Below, one piece after another: positions 1 through 6,241 of a stretch of DNA of 9,901 nucleotides. The notes below the pieces were generated by a model that did no database searches, was not told where the DNA came from, and saw only the letters and a program-made list of their open reading frames with translations. The position numbers and the translations under genes were made by a program. Numbering within the stretch: the stretch's first letter is position 1; each line of letters starts with the position of its first letter. The DNA lies in assembly GCA_030668425.1 (NCBI GenBank), contig DAOUTY010000049.1, positions 1 to 9,901 of the forward strand. The letters are read 5' to 3'. Source of the DNA: Chloroflexota bacterium (GTDB taxonomy: Bacteria; Chloroflexota; Dehalococcoidia; SZUA-161).

Positions 1-709
1 CGAGAAAGAAGGTGTCAACACCATCATCTTCCAGGTCAAGCTTTTCATACAATTTCTTTCTGGATGCTGTGGTCAACATAAACTTTATGTAAACCGACGG
101 GTCATCCGTCTCCGCATACCCCAGCGCGACCTCGTGCGAGGAAAGCGAGGTCTCGCAGCGGGGGCAGTGCGGGGTCACCCTGTAGCCCTGGTAGATAAGC
201 CCCTTCTCCCACAGTTGCTTTATGATCCACCAGCAGCTCTCTATGTAGCCGTTGTCGAAGGTTATATACGGATGCTCCATGTCTATCCAGAAACCAATGC
301 GGTCCGTGAGCTCCTTCCATTCCTGAACATACTTGAGCACGTTCTGACGGCAGCGGCTGTTGAACTCGGCAATACCGAATTCCTCAATCTCAGGCTTGCT
401 CTTCAGCTTCAACTCATTCTCGACCTCGAGCTCCACGGGGAGACCGTGGGTGTCCCAGCCCGCCTTCCTCTCAGCATAGTAGCCCTTCATCGTCTTATAG
501 CGGGGGAACAGGTCTTTGAAAACCCTCGCCAGCACGTGGTGAATCCCCGGGCCAGCATTCGCCGTCGGGGGGCCATCGTAGAGAACATATTGCGGGCCAC
601 CTTTACGTTGCTCCACGCTCTGCTCAAATATACGTTTCTCCTGCCAAAAGCTGAGTATGCGCTGCTCAAGCTCAGGAAAACTCACCTTGCTGGTCACAGG
701 CTCAAACAT
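1..709 (-). CDS. ileS: Isoleucyl-tRNA synthetase, N-terminal 236 residues (gene runs off the window)
   Basis: This cytoplasmic class I aminoacyl-tRNA synthetase charges tRNA-Ile with isoleucine. Only the 5' part is present; the family is usually about 1,000 residues long. The translation begins MFEPVTSKVSFPELEQRILS. The ATP-binding HIGH-type motif lies at residues 45-58, in DGPPTA followed by PGIHH, so the HIGH tetrad reads GIHH, as known in the eukaryote-like IleRS subclass. Next come a KDLFPRYKTMKGYY segment (65-78), GWDTHGLPVE (84-93), and a CPRC pair near residue 185 just before SSHEVALGY. The ATG at 709 is chosen because a near-perfect AGGAGGAA ribosome site (713-720) sits directly upstream and a T-box terminator lies just before that. 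An isoleucine-responsive T-box leader controls the gene. No frame disruption is seen. The subclass assignment (IleRS2 type, often tolerant of mupirocin) is inference from the motif style. Confidence 0.97.
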   Translation of the reverse strand, partial: MFEPVTSKVSFPELEQRILSFWQEKRIFEQSVEQRKGGPQYVLYDGPPTANAGPGIHHVLARVFKDLFPRYKTMKGYYAERKAGWDTHGLPVELEVENELKLKSKPEIEEFGIAEFNSRCRQNVLKYVQEWKELTDRIGFWIDMEHPYITFDNGYIESCWWIIKQLWEKGLIYQGYRVTPHCPRCETSLSSHEVALGYAETDDPSVYIKFMLTTASRKKLYEKLDLEDDGVDTFFL

Positions 710-721
710 GGATTCCTCCTG

Positions 722-985
722 CTGAAACAAAGAGTCCCGTCCTCGAAGGGACGGGACTTTACTCCCGCGGTACCACCCTACTTCCCCAGCTTATCGGGAC
801 TCTCACTAGGACACTCAATAATGCCCCGTCATAGGTAACGGTTGACGAAACCGGCCAATTCTACTCAGGTAACCCTTTTCGATTGACGGCTCGGGAGGGA
901 TTTTCGCCCGGGTTAGCCACATCTGCTCTCACCATACCAGATTCGCTGTGTGATTACCCCGTCTACTCTTCTCCGTCACTGCCTT
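722..985 (-). promoter_or_regulatory. T-box riboswitch leader of ileS (tRNA-Ile sensing)
   Basis: On the minus strand the leader carries the 14-nt T-box AGGGTGGTACCGCG at 779-766, the hallmark of this riboswitch class. The Stem I base is formed by TGACGG (978-973) pairing with CCGTCA (889-884), followed by an AGAAGAGTAGA segment typical of the Stem I internal loop. On the 3' side of Stem I, the sequence GAAAATCCCTCCCGAGC places the specifier codon ATC (isoleucine) at 901-899, which agrees with the downstream ileS. The UGGU of the T-box would pair with an ACCA tRNA end, fitting the A discriminator base of tRNA-Ile. Uncharged tRNA-Ile is expected to stabilise an antiterminator in which AGGG of the T-box pairs with CCCT of the terminator 5' arm. 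The specifier is followed by C, whereas a purine is usual. Exact outer limits are approximate. Confidence 0.93.
724..758 (-). terminator. T-box regulated intrinsic terminator before ileS
   Basis: Minus-strand AGTCCCGTCC (758-749) and GGACGGGACT (742-733) form a perfect 10-bp stem with the 6-nt loop CTTCGA, followed by a short T-rich run (CTTTGTTT). The 5' arm overlaps the sequence needed for the T-box antiterminator, so the two structures exclude each other. The T run is broken by a C and a G, so termination may be less than complete. Confidence 0.88.
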
Positions 986-1002
986 TCTCTGATTCAATTT
1001 AT

Positions 1003-1035
1003 ATTCTACAGTTACTATTGTAGCCCAGTTGTCAA
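1003..1035 (-). promoter_or_regulatory. Possible promoter of the T-box/ileS unit
   Basis: A perfect -35 hexamer TTGACA lies at 1035-1030 on the minus strand, just past the crotonase stop. The best -10 candidates downstream are TAGAAT (1008-1003) and an overlapping AT-rich stretch, but the spacer to TAGAAT is 21 nt, longer than ideal. The placement (about 25 nt before the T-box Stem I base) is right for a leader promoter. The -10 choice is uncertain. Confidence 0.35.
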
Positions 1036-1051
1036 CGTACCAACTCAGCCT

Positions 1052-1834
1052 TTACCTCCCCGGGAATGCCGGCGGGCGTCCTTCTAAGAACGACTTAATA
1101 CCCTCCTCAAAATCTTCGGTTGTACCATGTCCAGTCATGGCAAGCATCTCCATCTCTAACCCGGCGTCCAGACTGCTTTCCATTCCCCGGTTGACCAATT
1201 TCTTCACAGCTTTCAAAGCCATCGGGCTCTTGGCCAACAGCTTCGTTACCATCTCGTTGGTCGCCTCCTCCAGCTTATCAGCGGGAACGACCTTGTTGAT
1301 CAAGCCAAGCCTCTCTGCCTCAGTTGGAGAGATTCGGTCGCCTGTATAAAGAAGCTCCTTTGCCTTTCTAATGCCAATCAGGCGAGGCAGTCTCTGGCTG
1401 GCACCACCGCCAGGGATTAGACCACGGTTAGCATGCTGGTCAGAGAGCTTAGCCTCTTCTGAAGCGATGGCCAGGTCACAGACCATTACCAATTCCAGCC
1501 CCCCGGCGTAGGCCATACCGTTTACTGCCGCTATCACCGGCACACTCACATTCTCGATAGCACTAAATACCTTATTCCAGAGCCTGAGGAAGTAGTCCCG
1601 AGGTTTATCGGGAGGAATAGAAGCTACGCCAGTCAGATCAGCGCCAGTGCAGAACGCTCTCCCATTGGCGGTGATCACCACAACCCTAACCGAAATGTCA
1701 TTCTCGATATCCTCCAACGCTTCACCAATTTCCTCAAGTGTCTTCGGGCCCAGAGCATTGAGCACATCGGGGCGGTTAAGGGTTATCTTGGCCAATCCCT
1801 CCTTCTTCTCATAGATTATGTTGCTGAAATCCAT
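1052..1834 (-). CDS. Enoyl-CoA hydratase/isomerase (crotonase) family protein
   Basis: This 260-residue, single-domain protein has the usual length for a crotonase, a cytoplasmic family acting on acyl-CoA thioesters. The oxyanion-hole segments are visible as AFCTGADL (60-67) and NGMAYAGGLEL (105-115), followed by the CDLAIASEEAKLSDQH and GLIPGGGASQRLPRLIG blocks (119-134, 138-154). In classical hydratase two glutamates act: the one equivalent to rat Glu144 is kept (E114 in GGLEL), but the one equivalent to Glu164 is replaced by H134. So a plain 2-enoyl-CoA hydratase role is doubtful; isomerase, hydrolase or other crotonase chemistry is possible. The start at 1834 has a strong AGGAGGGAG ribosome site (1846-1838). 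It follows jag at a 112-nt gap that holds an inverted repeat, so it may be regulated separately. The family call is sure; the substrate is not known. Confidence 0.93.
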   Translation of the reverse strand: MDFSNIIYEKKEGLAKITLNRPDVLNALGPKTLEEIGEALEDIENDISVRVVVITANGRAFCTGADLTGVASIPPDKPRDYFLRLWNKVFSAIENVSVPVIAAVNGMAYAGGLELVMVCDLAIASEEAKLSDQHANRGLIPGGGASQRLPRLIGIRKAKELLYTGDRISPTEAERLGLINKVVPADKLEEATNEMVTKLLAKSPMALKAVKKLVNRGMESSLDAGLEMEMLAMTGHGTTEDFEEGIKSFLEGRPPAFPGR

Positions 1835-1849
1835 CGACTCCCTCCTGCT

Positions 1850-1869
1850 TAGTTAACAATAATTAACTA
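1850..1869. promoter_or_regulatory. Inverted repeat, candidate operator in front of the crotonase gene
   Basis: TAGTTAA and TTAACTA form perfect 7-bp arms around a 6-nt centre (caataa on the plus strand), 20 bp in all. It sits just upstream of the crotonase ribosome site, where a bound dimeric repressor would block transcription or its start. It has no T tract and is AT-rich, so it does not look like a terminator. The regulator is unknown; TetR- or MarR-type proteins use sites of this shape. No convincing -35/-10 pair is seen beside it. Confidence 0.4.
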
Positions 1870-1946
1870 TCCTTACTCAGTCGATAATGACTCTAATACC
1901 GAAGACCTCAAACAACATTTCGGCGATAGGACACGCAACAAGAAAG

Positions 1947-2615
1947 CTAAAGAGGCTGACCCTCGTTGTCCCTGGAAAGGATAGCTATCTTGCGACCTTC
2001 CCCCTGCCCTATGCTTTGGGTGATTACATAAGGACTATCCCGCAGTTCAATGTGAATAATCCTGCGTTCACTGGCAGGCATAGACTCCAGAGTCACCGAC
2101 CGACCAGTCGATCTCACCTGATCCGCCATACGGCGTGCAAGGAGTCGCAGAGACTCGTAACGCCGTTGCCGGTATCCCTCAACATCAACCACCACTCCAA
2201 CACGCGACTTAAGATGCCTGCTGATAATAAGATTAACCAGATATTGCAGCGAGGAAAGGGTCTCACCACGTCTTCCAATCAGGATACCTAGATCCTCGCC
2301 CTCTATATCGAGCGTGATCACAGCTTGATCCTCGCCGCCTTCCATCCCCAAGGTAACGCTGGCAGTTATCCCCGTCAGATCCAGAAGATTCTCCAGGACC
2401 CCTTTGGCCATACCTCCCACATCGACATCCTCGTCGGATAACAATTCCAGCGGCGTCACCCTCACCCTGACCTCTTCAGAGCCTAGACCGAAGAGGCCGC
2501 CTCTCCCTTTCTTGAGGACAACTACCTCTACCTCAGAACGACTCATCCCCAGTTCAGCGAGAGCGATATCAACTGCTTCTTCTTCGGACTTTGCGCTTAT
2601 CTCTACTCTTTCCAT
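1947..2615 (-). CDS. jag: Jag/KhpB (SpoIIIJ-associated) RNA-binding protein with Jag_N, KH and R3H domains
   Basis: This 222-residue protein is a cytoplasmic RNA-binding partner of the YidC block (Jag, KhpB, EloR in firmicutes, where it affects cell elongation and division). The N-terminal Jag_N domain covers about 1-57 (MERVEISAKSEEEAVDIALAE and the GGLFGLGSEEVRV turn). A KH domain spans about 70-146, with the GxxG loop seen as IGRRGETL (113-120). A C-terminal R3H domain spans about 150-213, with R184-x3-H188 in SERRIIH. The usual linker is short here (about 58-70). The ATG at 2615 gives the canonical Jag_N start; AAGAAGG upstream is a fair ribosome site. The first 47 nt overlap the 3' end of yidC in another frame, so the two are likely translationally coupled. 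In many bacteria mnmE follows jag; here a crotonase gene does. Confidence 0.95.
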   Translation of the reverse strand: MERVEISAKSEEEAVDIALAELGMSRSEVEVVVLKKGRGGLFGLGSEEVRVRVTPLELLSDEDVDVGGMAKGVLENLLDLTGITASVTLGMEGGEDQAVITLDIEGEDLGILIGRRGETLSSLQYLVNLIISRHLKSRVGVVVDVEGYRQRRYESLRLLARRMADQVRSTGRSVTLESMPASERRIIHIELRDSPYVITQSIGQGEGRKIAILSRDNEGQPL

Positions 2616-3591
2616 GACGAACCTTCTTTCGATGGGAGTCTACATCATCTCCAAAAGTGCCCTTGCTTTCCCCGCTATCTTCCCCGGCCTCTCCCCCATT
2701 CTCACCCCCTCCTGGAGCTGCTGGAGGACCAAATGGCTGCTGGAACCTCCCTTGTATAGAGCTCAGAGAGGGAATCGTCAGACTTCCCCAGCCAGTCATG
2801 CGATACTGTATCACTATGCTTATGAGGTTGGTAAGTACCCAGTACAGAGAAAGTCCACTGGGGAATGTCAACGCAAAGAAGCCAAACATCAAGGGCATCA
2901 TCCACAGCATGATTTTACCCATTTGCTGCTGTGAAGGATCCACAGATGGCGGTTGGGACATTTTCTGCAGGACCCACATACTCGCCCCTACCAGGAGAGC
3001 CATGAAGATATCCCCGGTGCCGAGATCAAGCCAGAGGAAGTGCCTGTTCAACGGCACCGCCTCCTGAATTAACGGCAATGAATAGAGCTGCTCGGACAAG
3101 CCAAGGAGGTTTTCGGGGGCAAAGGCCACACCCTGTATAACCGCCTGATAGAGGGCAATCCATATGGGAAACTGAACTAGCATCGGGAAAACACAGCCGA
3201 GGGGATTGACTCCCTGTTCCTTGTAGAGCTTCATCGTCTCCTGCTGAAGCCGCTCTTTATCCTTGGCATATTTCTTCTGCAACTCCTTCATCTTGGGCTG
3301 CAGCTCCTGCATTGCCCTGGTGGAACGCAGTTGCCTCTGGGTAAGCGGCAATGTGACCAAGCGAACGATAACGGTCAGTACGACAATGGCCAGCCCGAAG
3401 CTGCCGAAAAGATAATTGGACAGGATGGCCAGGAAATTGAGCATCGGGCGTAGAAGCACTGTGTCGAAAAGGCTTACCGGAGAAACAACCCCGGTGACAA
3501 AGAGGAAAATCAGCACTACTAGAAGCAGCAGAAAGACATTCCTGAAATTGAGCCTAAACTTAGGCATAGTATTAGGTGTAACTTCAGACAT
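2569..3591 (-). CDS. yidC: YidC/Oxa1/SpoIIIJ-family membrane protein insertase
   Basis: This 340-residue protein inserts and folds membrane proteins, alone or with Sec. It is the short Gram-positive-like form without the large periplasmic domain. Membrane segments are visible at about 19-36, 60-82, 133-155, 190-210 and 228-262. The hydrophilic-groove arginine is R77 in VVLTVIVRLVTLPL. The cytoplasmic helical hairpin (about 85-127: RSTRAMQELQPKMKELQKKYAKDKERLQQE) and NPLGCVFPMLVQFPIWIALYQ (129-149) are family hallmarks. There is no lipobox cysteine; instead an uncleaved-looking N-terminal hydrophobic segment follows residue 18. After residue 285 comes a Gly/Pro/acidic linker and a strongly basic tail (KKVRHGKSRDKRKVRRRSS), likely for ribosome contact. 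The start at 3591 has a weak GAGAGAAG ribosome site, 14 nt after the lipoprotein stop. The last 47 nt overlap jag. Confidence 0.97.
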   Translation of the reverse strand: MSEVTPNTMPKFRLNFRNVFLLLLVVLIFLFVTGVVSPVSLFDTVLLRPMLNFLAILSNYLFGSFGLAIVVLTVIVRLVTLPLTQRQLRSTRAMQELQPKMKELQKKYAKDKERLQQETMKLYKEQGVNPLGCVFPMLVQFPIWIALYQAVIQGVAFAPENLLGLSEQLYSLPLIQEAVPLNRHFLWLDLGTGDIFMALLVGASMWVLQKMSQPPSVDPSQQQMGKIMLWMMPLMFGFFALTFPSGLSLYWVLTNLISIVIQYRMTGWGSLTIPSLSSIQGRFQQPFGPPAAPGGGENGGEAGEDSGESKGTFGDDVDSHRKKVRHGKSRDKRKVRRRSS

Positions 3592-3605
3592 AGCTTCTCT
3601 CTATC

Positions 3606-4727
3606 TCACTCGACCAGCGACACGCTCCAGCCCTGTTGACCTGTCGCGCCATCGAAGGTGTACAGCCGGTTGTCCTGAGCATTCAGATAGACCTCAGTTC
3701 CAGAGGCACACAGAGGAGCAAGGATTTTAAACTCAAGATCGAAATCCCAAACCTCTTCTCCGCTATCAGGCTCAATACCGTAGACTATACCAGCCTCAGA
3801 GGCCACTACCAGCACATCGCCCACTATGACAGGAGAGGACTTAATCGGCCCCCCAGTATCAAAGGGAGTAGCCCACACCAGTTCCCCACTCCCAGCGTCG
3901 ATGGCATAAACATGGTAATCCAAGGAGCAAGCATAGATGATGCCCTCTTCATAGAGAGCTTCCGACCAGAACCAGTTTCCCGCCTGGTCAAAGGCCCACT
4001 TCTCTTCACCAGTATAAGCGTCCACAGCATAGAACTTGCTATCGAAGGAGCCAACGTAGACTACACCCCCCACCACCAGCGGCGGTGAGGCAATGCCTCC
4101 ATCGGTTTCGAAATCCCATTTAAGCTCGCCTGTTCCAGCATCCACAGCGTACAACCTGTGATCCAAGGAGCCAAAGTAGACAGTCCCATCTTGAACTACA
4201 GGTGTCGACCAGATCTTCTTTTCAGTCTGGAAAGGAAAGTCCTGCTTGGATTCTCCACTTGCTACATCGATAGCGTGAAGCTCTCCATCCGAGGTGCCAA
4301 CGAAGAGGGTGTCGCCGGCAACGGTCACCCCGCCAGCAATAGAGCTGTCGGTGTCATAGTTCCACACATCAGACCCGCTGTCCGCATCGATAGCATAGAC
4401 CTTTCCATTGTAGGCACTAACATAGACCGTACCATCAGCCACTACCGGGATGCCGTAGCTCATCCCCGCCCCGAACTGTCCCCCCCCAGCACAATCTAGA
4501 AAACTACCGGCTTCCTCCGCCTCCGGCTTCCACTGCCATATCCTGCTGCCGCTATCAGGGTTCAAAGCGAGAACCCTGCCATCCATGGTACCAACAAAGA
4601 GGGTGTCTCCATCAACAGCGGCCCCGGGCCATCCCCTGGGACCTACACAGCCAGAGAGAACTAGAGTGGTAAGGACTATAGCAACTATAATAGCCTTCAT
4701 CGATATAGCACGTTTAGCGTCAAACAT
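3606..4727 (-). CDS. PQQ-like (BamB-type) eight-repeat beta-propeller lipoprotein
   Basis: This 373-residue protein carries a lipoprotein signal: K5/R6 and K11, a hydrophobic core at 12-24, and the lipobox LSGC with C27 as the lipidated residue, so it should sit on the outer face of the membrane. The rest is eight repeats of about 40 residues with the pattern DGTVYVGS-DGKVYAIDA-TGE-W-F, starting near 38, 96, 136, 178, 218, 259, 301 and 341. An insert at about 67-92 (with C79 and a Gly cluster) separates repeats 1 and 2. Each repeat ends in a Trp except the third (SKQDF). Eight blades match BamB of the outer-membrane Bam complex, but no Bam partner is seen here. It lies between yidD and yidC, which is unusual for this block, and may serve envelope protein assembly. 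Binding of PQQ itself is not implied. The start is uncertain: ATG 4727 has no clear ribosome site, and ATG 4700 (residue 10) is equally possible. Confidence 0.9.
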   Translation of the reverse strand: MFDAKRAISMKAIIVAIVLTTLVLSGCVGPRGWPGAAVDGDTLFVGTMDGRVLALNPDSGSRIWQWKPEAEEAGSFLDCAGGGQFGAGMSYGIPVVADGTVYVSAYNGKVYAIDADSGSDVWNYDTDSSIAGGVTVAGDTLFVGTSDGELHAIDVASGESKQDFPFQTEKKIWSTPVVQDGTVYFGSLDHRLYAVDAGTGELKWDFETDGGIASPPLVVGGVVYVGSFDSKFYAVDAYTGEEKWAFDQAGNWFWSEALYEEGIIYACSLDYHVYAIDAGSGELVWATPFDTGGPIKSSPVIVGDVLVVASEAGIVYGIEPDSGEEVWDFDLEFKILAPLCASGTEVYLNAQDNRLYTFDGATGQQGWSVSLVE

Positions 4728-4776
4728 TCAAATACCGTCAACAGATGGGTATAATCTGACCGGACAACGAAAGCAA

Positions 4777-4986
4777 TCAAGGCACAGGATCCACACCACC
4801 CTTGCCCAAGGGATGGCAGCGGCAGATACGCCACGCAATCAGCCAGCCACCCTTTACCACCCCGTACTTTTCAACTGCCTCGTAGCCATACTGTGAGCAA
4901 GAGGGCATAAAACGGCATGACTTAGGCGTGTTTGCAGAAATTGCTAGCTGATAAAGCCTTATCAGGCCTAACGCAAACCTTTTCAC
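4777..4986 (-). CDS. yidD: Membrane protein insertion efficiency factor YidD
   Basis: This 69-residue protein has the normal family length and belongs to the small membrane-associated family that helps YidC-dependent insertion. The hallmark run is complete: CRFMPSCSQYGYEAVEKYG (24-42), KGGWLIAWRICRCHP (45-59), and the GGVDPVP end (63-69). Cysteines are at 24, 30, 55 and 57. An amphipathic N-terminal helix (1-18) would lie on the membrane. The start codon is GTG at 4986, two nt after the rnpA stop, and the upstream AGGG run could serve as ribosome site; translational coupling with rnpA is likely. The gene is followed by the propeller lipoprotein after 49 nt rather than directly by yidC. Confidence 0.96.
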   Translation of the reverse strand: MKRFALGLIRLYQLAISANTPKSCRFMPSCSQYGYEAVEKYGVVKGGWLIAWRICRCHPLGKGGVDPVP

Positions 4987-4988
4987 CC

Positions 4989-5351
4989 CTATGCCCTGCC
5001 CGTTCGTTCGGCTTCACTCATGCCTGCCAGAATCCGAGCCTTGCGCAACAACTTCGTCACTGCTGCCTCTATCTGTTGATAATTCGCTGTTGTTATCCTG
5101 TTGCGGGCAATAAATACCATATCCCACCCCGCATCAGTGGGGGTCAATCTCACTACCTCACGCAACAACCTCTTCACCCGATTGCGGGCCACAGCGTTAC
5201 CTAAACGCTTGCTAACCACGAAACCGTATCGGTTCCATCCCAAACCGTTGGGCATTGCCCTAAGCACGACAAACTCACATGCCCACGTTCGCCCATGCTC
5301 ACGAATCTCGGCAAACTGTGAGGTTTTTCTAAGCCTCTCCCCTTTACCCAT
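4989..5351 (-). CDS. rnpA: Ribonuclease P protein component
   Basis: This 120-residue basic protein is the protein subunit of RNase P, which cuts the 5' leader from pre-tRNA together with the catalytic RNA. The start GERLRKTSQFAEIREHGR (4-21) and the RNR signature GFVVSKRLGNAVARNRVKRLLRE (43-65) are plain, and FIARNRITTANYQQIEAAVTKLL follows near the C-terminus. Length is normal. The ATG at 5351 is preceded by a GGTGG ribosome site and lies 18 nt after the rpmH stop. The downstream yidD start follows the stop by two nt. It is expected to be co-transcribed from the strong promoter in front of rpmH. Confidence 0.97.
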   Translation of the reverse strand: MGKGERLRKTSQFAEIREHGRTWACEFVVLRAMPNGLGWNRYGFVVSKRLGNAVARNRVKRLLREVVRLTPTDAGWDMVFIARNRITTANYQQIEAAVTKLLRKARILAGMSEAERTGRA

Positions 5352-5369
5352 TCCACCACCGCCATAATC

Positions 5370-5507
5370 CTATACCGCAAGTCGGTGGCGACCCTTCAGT
5401 CGTCTCCGCTTCAAAATCAACCGCCCACCACGAGTTGCCATGCGGGCACGAAAACCATGCTTTCGTTTTCTGGGAATTTTCTTCGGCTGCCAGGTTCGCT
5501 TGGGCAT
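5370..5507 (-). CDS. rpmH: 50S ribosomal protein L34
   Basis: This 45-residue protein of the large ribosomal subunit is extremely basic, as the family requires. The translation begins MPKRTWQPKKIPRKRK, then HGFRARMATRGGR and LILKRRRLKGRHRLAV, which fit the family pattern closely, including the invariant HGFRARM core (17-23) and the RRRLKGR segment. The ATG at 5507 has AGGTGG about seven nt upstream. Compared with the common MKRTYQPS start, this form has an extra proline after Met, and Trp in place of Tyr. It opens the rpmH-rnpA-yidD run and lies about 20 nt behind a near-consensus promoter. dnaA, often divergent from rpmH, is not present on the other side. Confidence 0.97.
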   Translation of the reverse strand: MPKRTWQPKKIPRKRKHGFRARMATRGGRLILKRRRLKGRHRLAV

Positions 5508-5531
5508 CTCTTACCACCTTACTCGTGCGCT

Positions 5532-5561
5532 ATTATACTTTATCATGTTCCACACTGTCAA
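5532..5561 (-). promoter_or_regulatory. Near-consensus vegetative promoter of the rpmH operon
   Basis: On the minus strand a perfect -35 TTGACA (5561-5556) and a perfect -10 TATAAT (5537-5532) are separated by 18 nt. The start of transcription should fall near 5525, giving a leader of about 18 nt before the rpmH ATG. Such strength suits ribosomal protein and RNase P expression and probably also drives yidD, the lipoprotein, yidC and jag, as no terminator is seen between them. It starts 15 nt after the stop of the UPF0173 gene. Confidence 0.9.
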
Positions 5562-5575
5562 TTTGAAAGCATAGC

Positions 5576-6220
5576 TCAAAGAGCATGCCTCAGTACTACT
5601 ATCTCAGCCGCCTCTGGGAGCTGCTCCAGCTTTAGCTCTACCTCACTAGAATCCGGCCTCTTGACCCCGGACTTCCCTTTGAGAAACTCATCCACCCCAG
5701 AAATAGGAAACGTGCACTTGTCAGTCTTATAGTGCATGGGGATTATCACCCTGGGCCTGATCCGATCACAAATACCGGTTGCCGTGCCTGCATCTATAGT
5801 AAAAAAGCCCCCCACAGGAACCATCAGGATATCAACTTGTCCGATCTCGGCTATTTCGAGATCTGATAGCTGATGCCCCAAGTCGCCCAAGTGGCAAATT
5901 CTCAACCCATCTACAGTGAAGCAGAACACCGTATTCGGCCCCCTCTCACTCCCCCTCGAGGTATCATGGTATGTTTCCAGCCCCTTGAATTCAATCCCCC
6001 TCACCTCTTTCTTGCCAGCCCCAGTAACCATCTTGGGATCGCCCTTGATTTTGGCACCAGAATGATCGCCATGTTTGTGGCTAACAACCACTATGTCAGC
6101 CGCCTCATTTATAGGCTCATAACCGAGTCCCGGGTAATCCCCGTAGGGGTCAGTTATGATCCTGGTGCCATCATCAGCAGTAATCAAGAAAGACGCGTGA
6201 CCCAGCCATTTCACCTTCAT
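5576..6220 (-). CDS. UPF0173-type metal-dependent hydrolase (metallo-beta-lactamase fold)
   Basis: This 214-residue protein matches the size and motif order of the UPF0173/YtkL-like family of MBL-fold hydrolases, whose physiological substrate is not settled. The start MKVKWLGHASFLI (1-13) with H8 and TDPYGDYPGLGY (23-34) is typical. The metal site is seen as H48-K-H50-G-D52-H53, with H85 (YHD), D113 (HLGDLGH) and H163 (PMHYKT) as further ligands, which gives a complete two-metal set. The protein is cytoplasmic, with no signal peptide. The ATG at 6220 has a GGAGG ribosome site and lies 21 nt after the pepA stop, so the two are probably one operon. The C-terminus ends just before the rpmH promoter. 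A role in RNA processing or small-molecule hydrolysis cannot be told from sequence alone. Confidence 0.93.
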   Translation of the reverse strand: MKVKWLGHASFLITADDGTRIITDPYGDYPGLGYEPINEAADIVVVSHKHGDHSGAKIKGDPKMVTGAGKKEVRGIEFKGLETYHDTSRGSERGPNTVFCFTVDGLRICHLGDLGHQLSDLEIAEIGQVDILMVPVGGFFTIDAGTATGICDRIRPRVIIPMHYKTDKCTFPISGVDEFLKGKSGVKRPDSSEVELKLEQLPEAAEIVVLRHAL

Positions 6221-6241
6221 GATAAGACCTCCACCAATCTG

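Noticed and set aside
134..838. A 234-codon plus-strand open frame across the ileS start and T-box
   Set aside because: It is antisense to the sure ileS N-terminus and reads through the T-box and terminator stem; no family resemblance.
721..1030. A tRNA gene in the structured region before ileS
   Set aside because: The folds are explained by the T-box leader, and no tRNA-like D, anticodon and T arms in order are found.
3606..4727. A PQQ-dependent dehydrogenase
   Set aside because: The repeats are of the PQQ type but the catalytic and cofactor residues and the length (over 550 residues) of those enzymes are absent; a BamB-type scaffold fits better.
4728..4776. A separate promoter for the propeller lipoprotein (TTGATT and GATTATACC on the minus strand)
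   Set aside because: The hexamers are poor and the spacing is off for every pairing tried; read-through from the rpmH promoter explains expression.
5508..5575. A replication origin beside rpmH
   Set aside because: No cluster of TTATCCACA-type DnaA boxes or AT-rich unwinding region is seen; the space is filled by the promoter.
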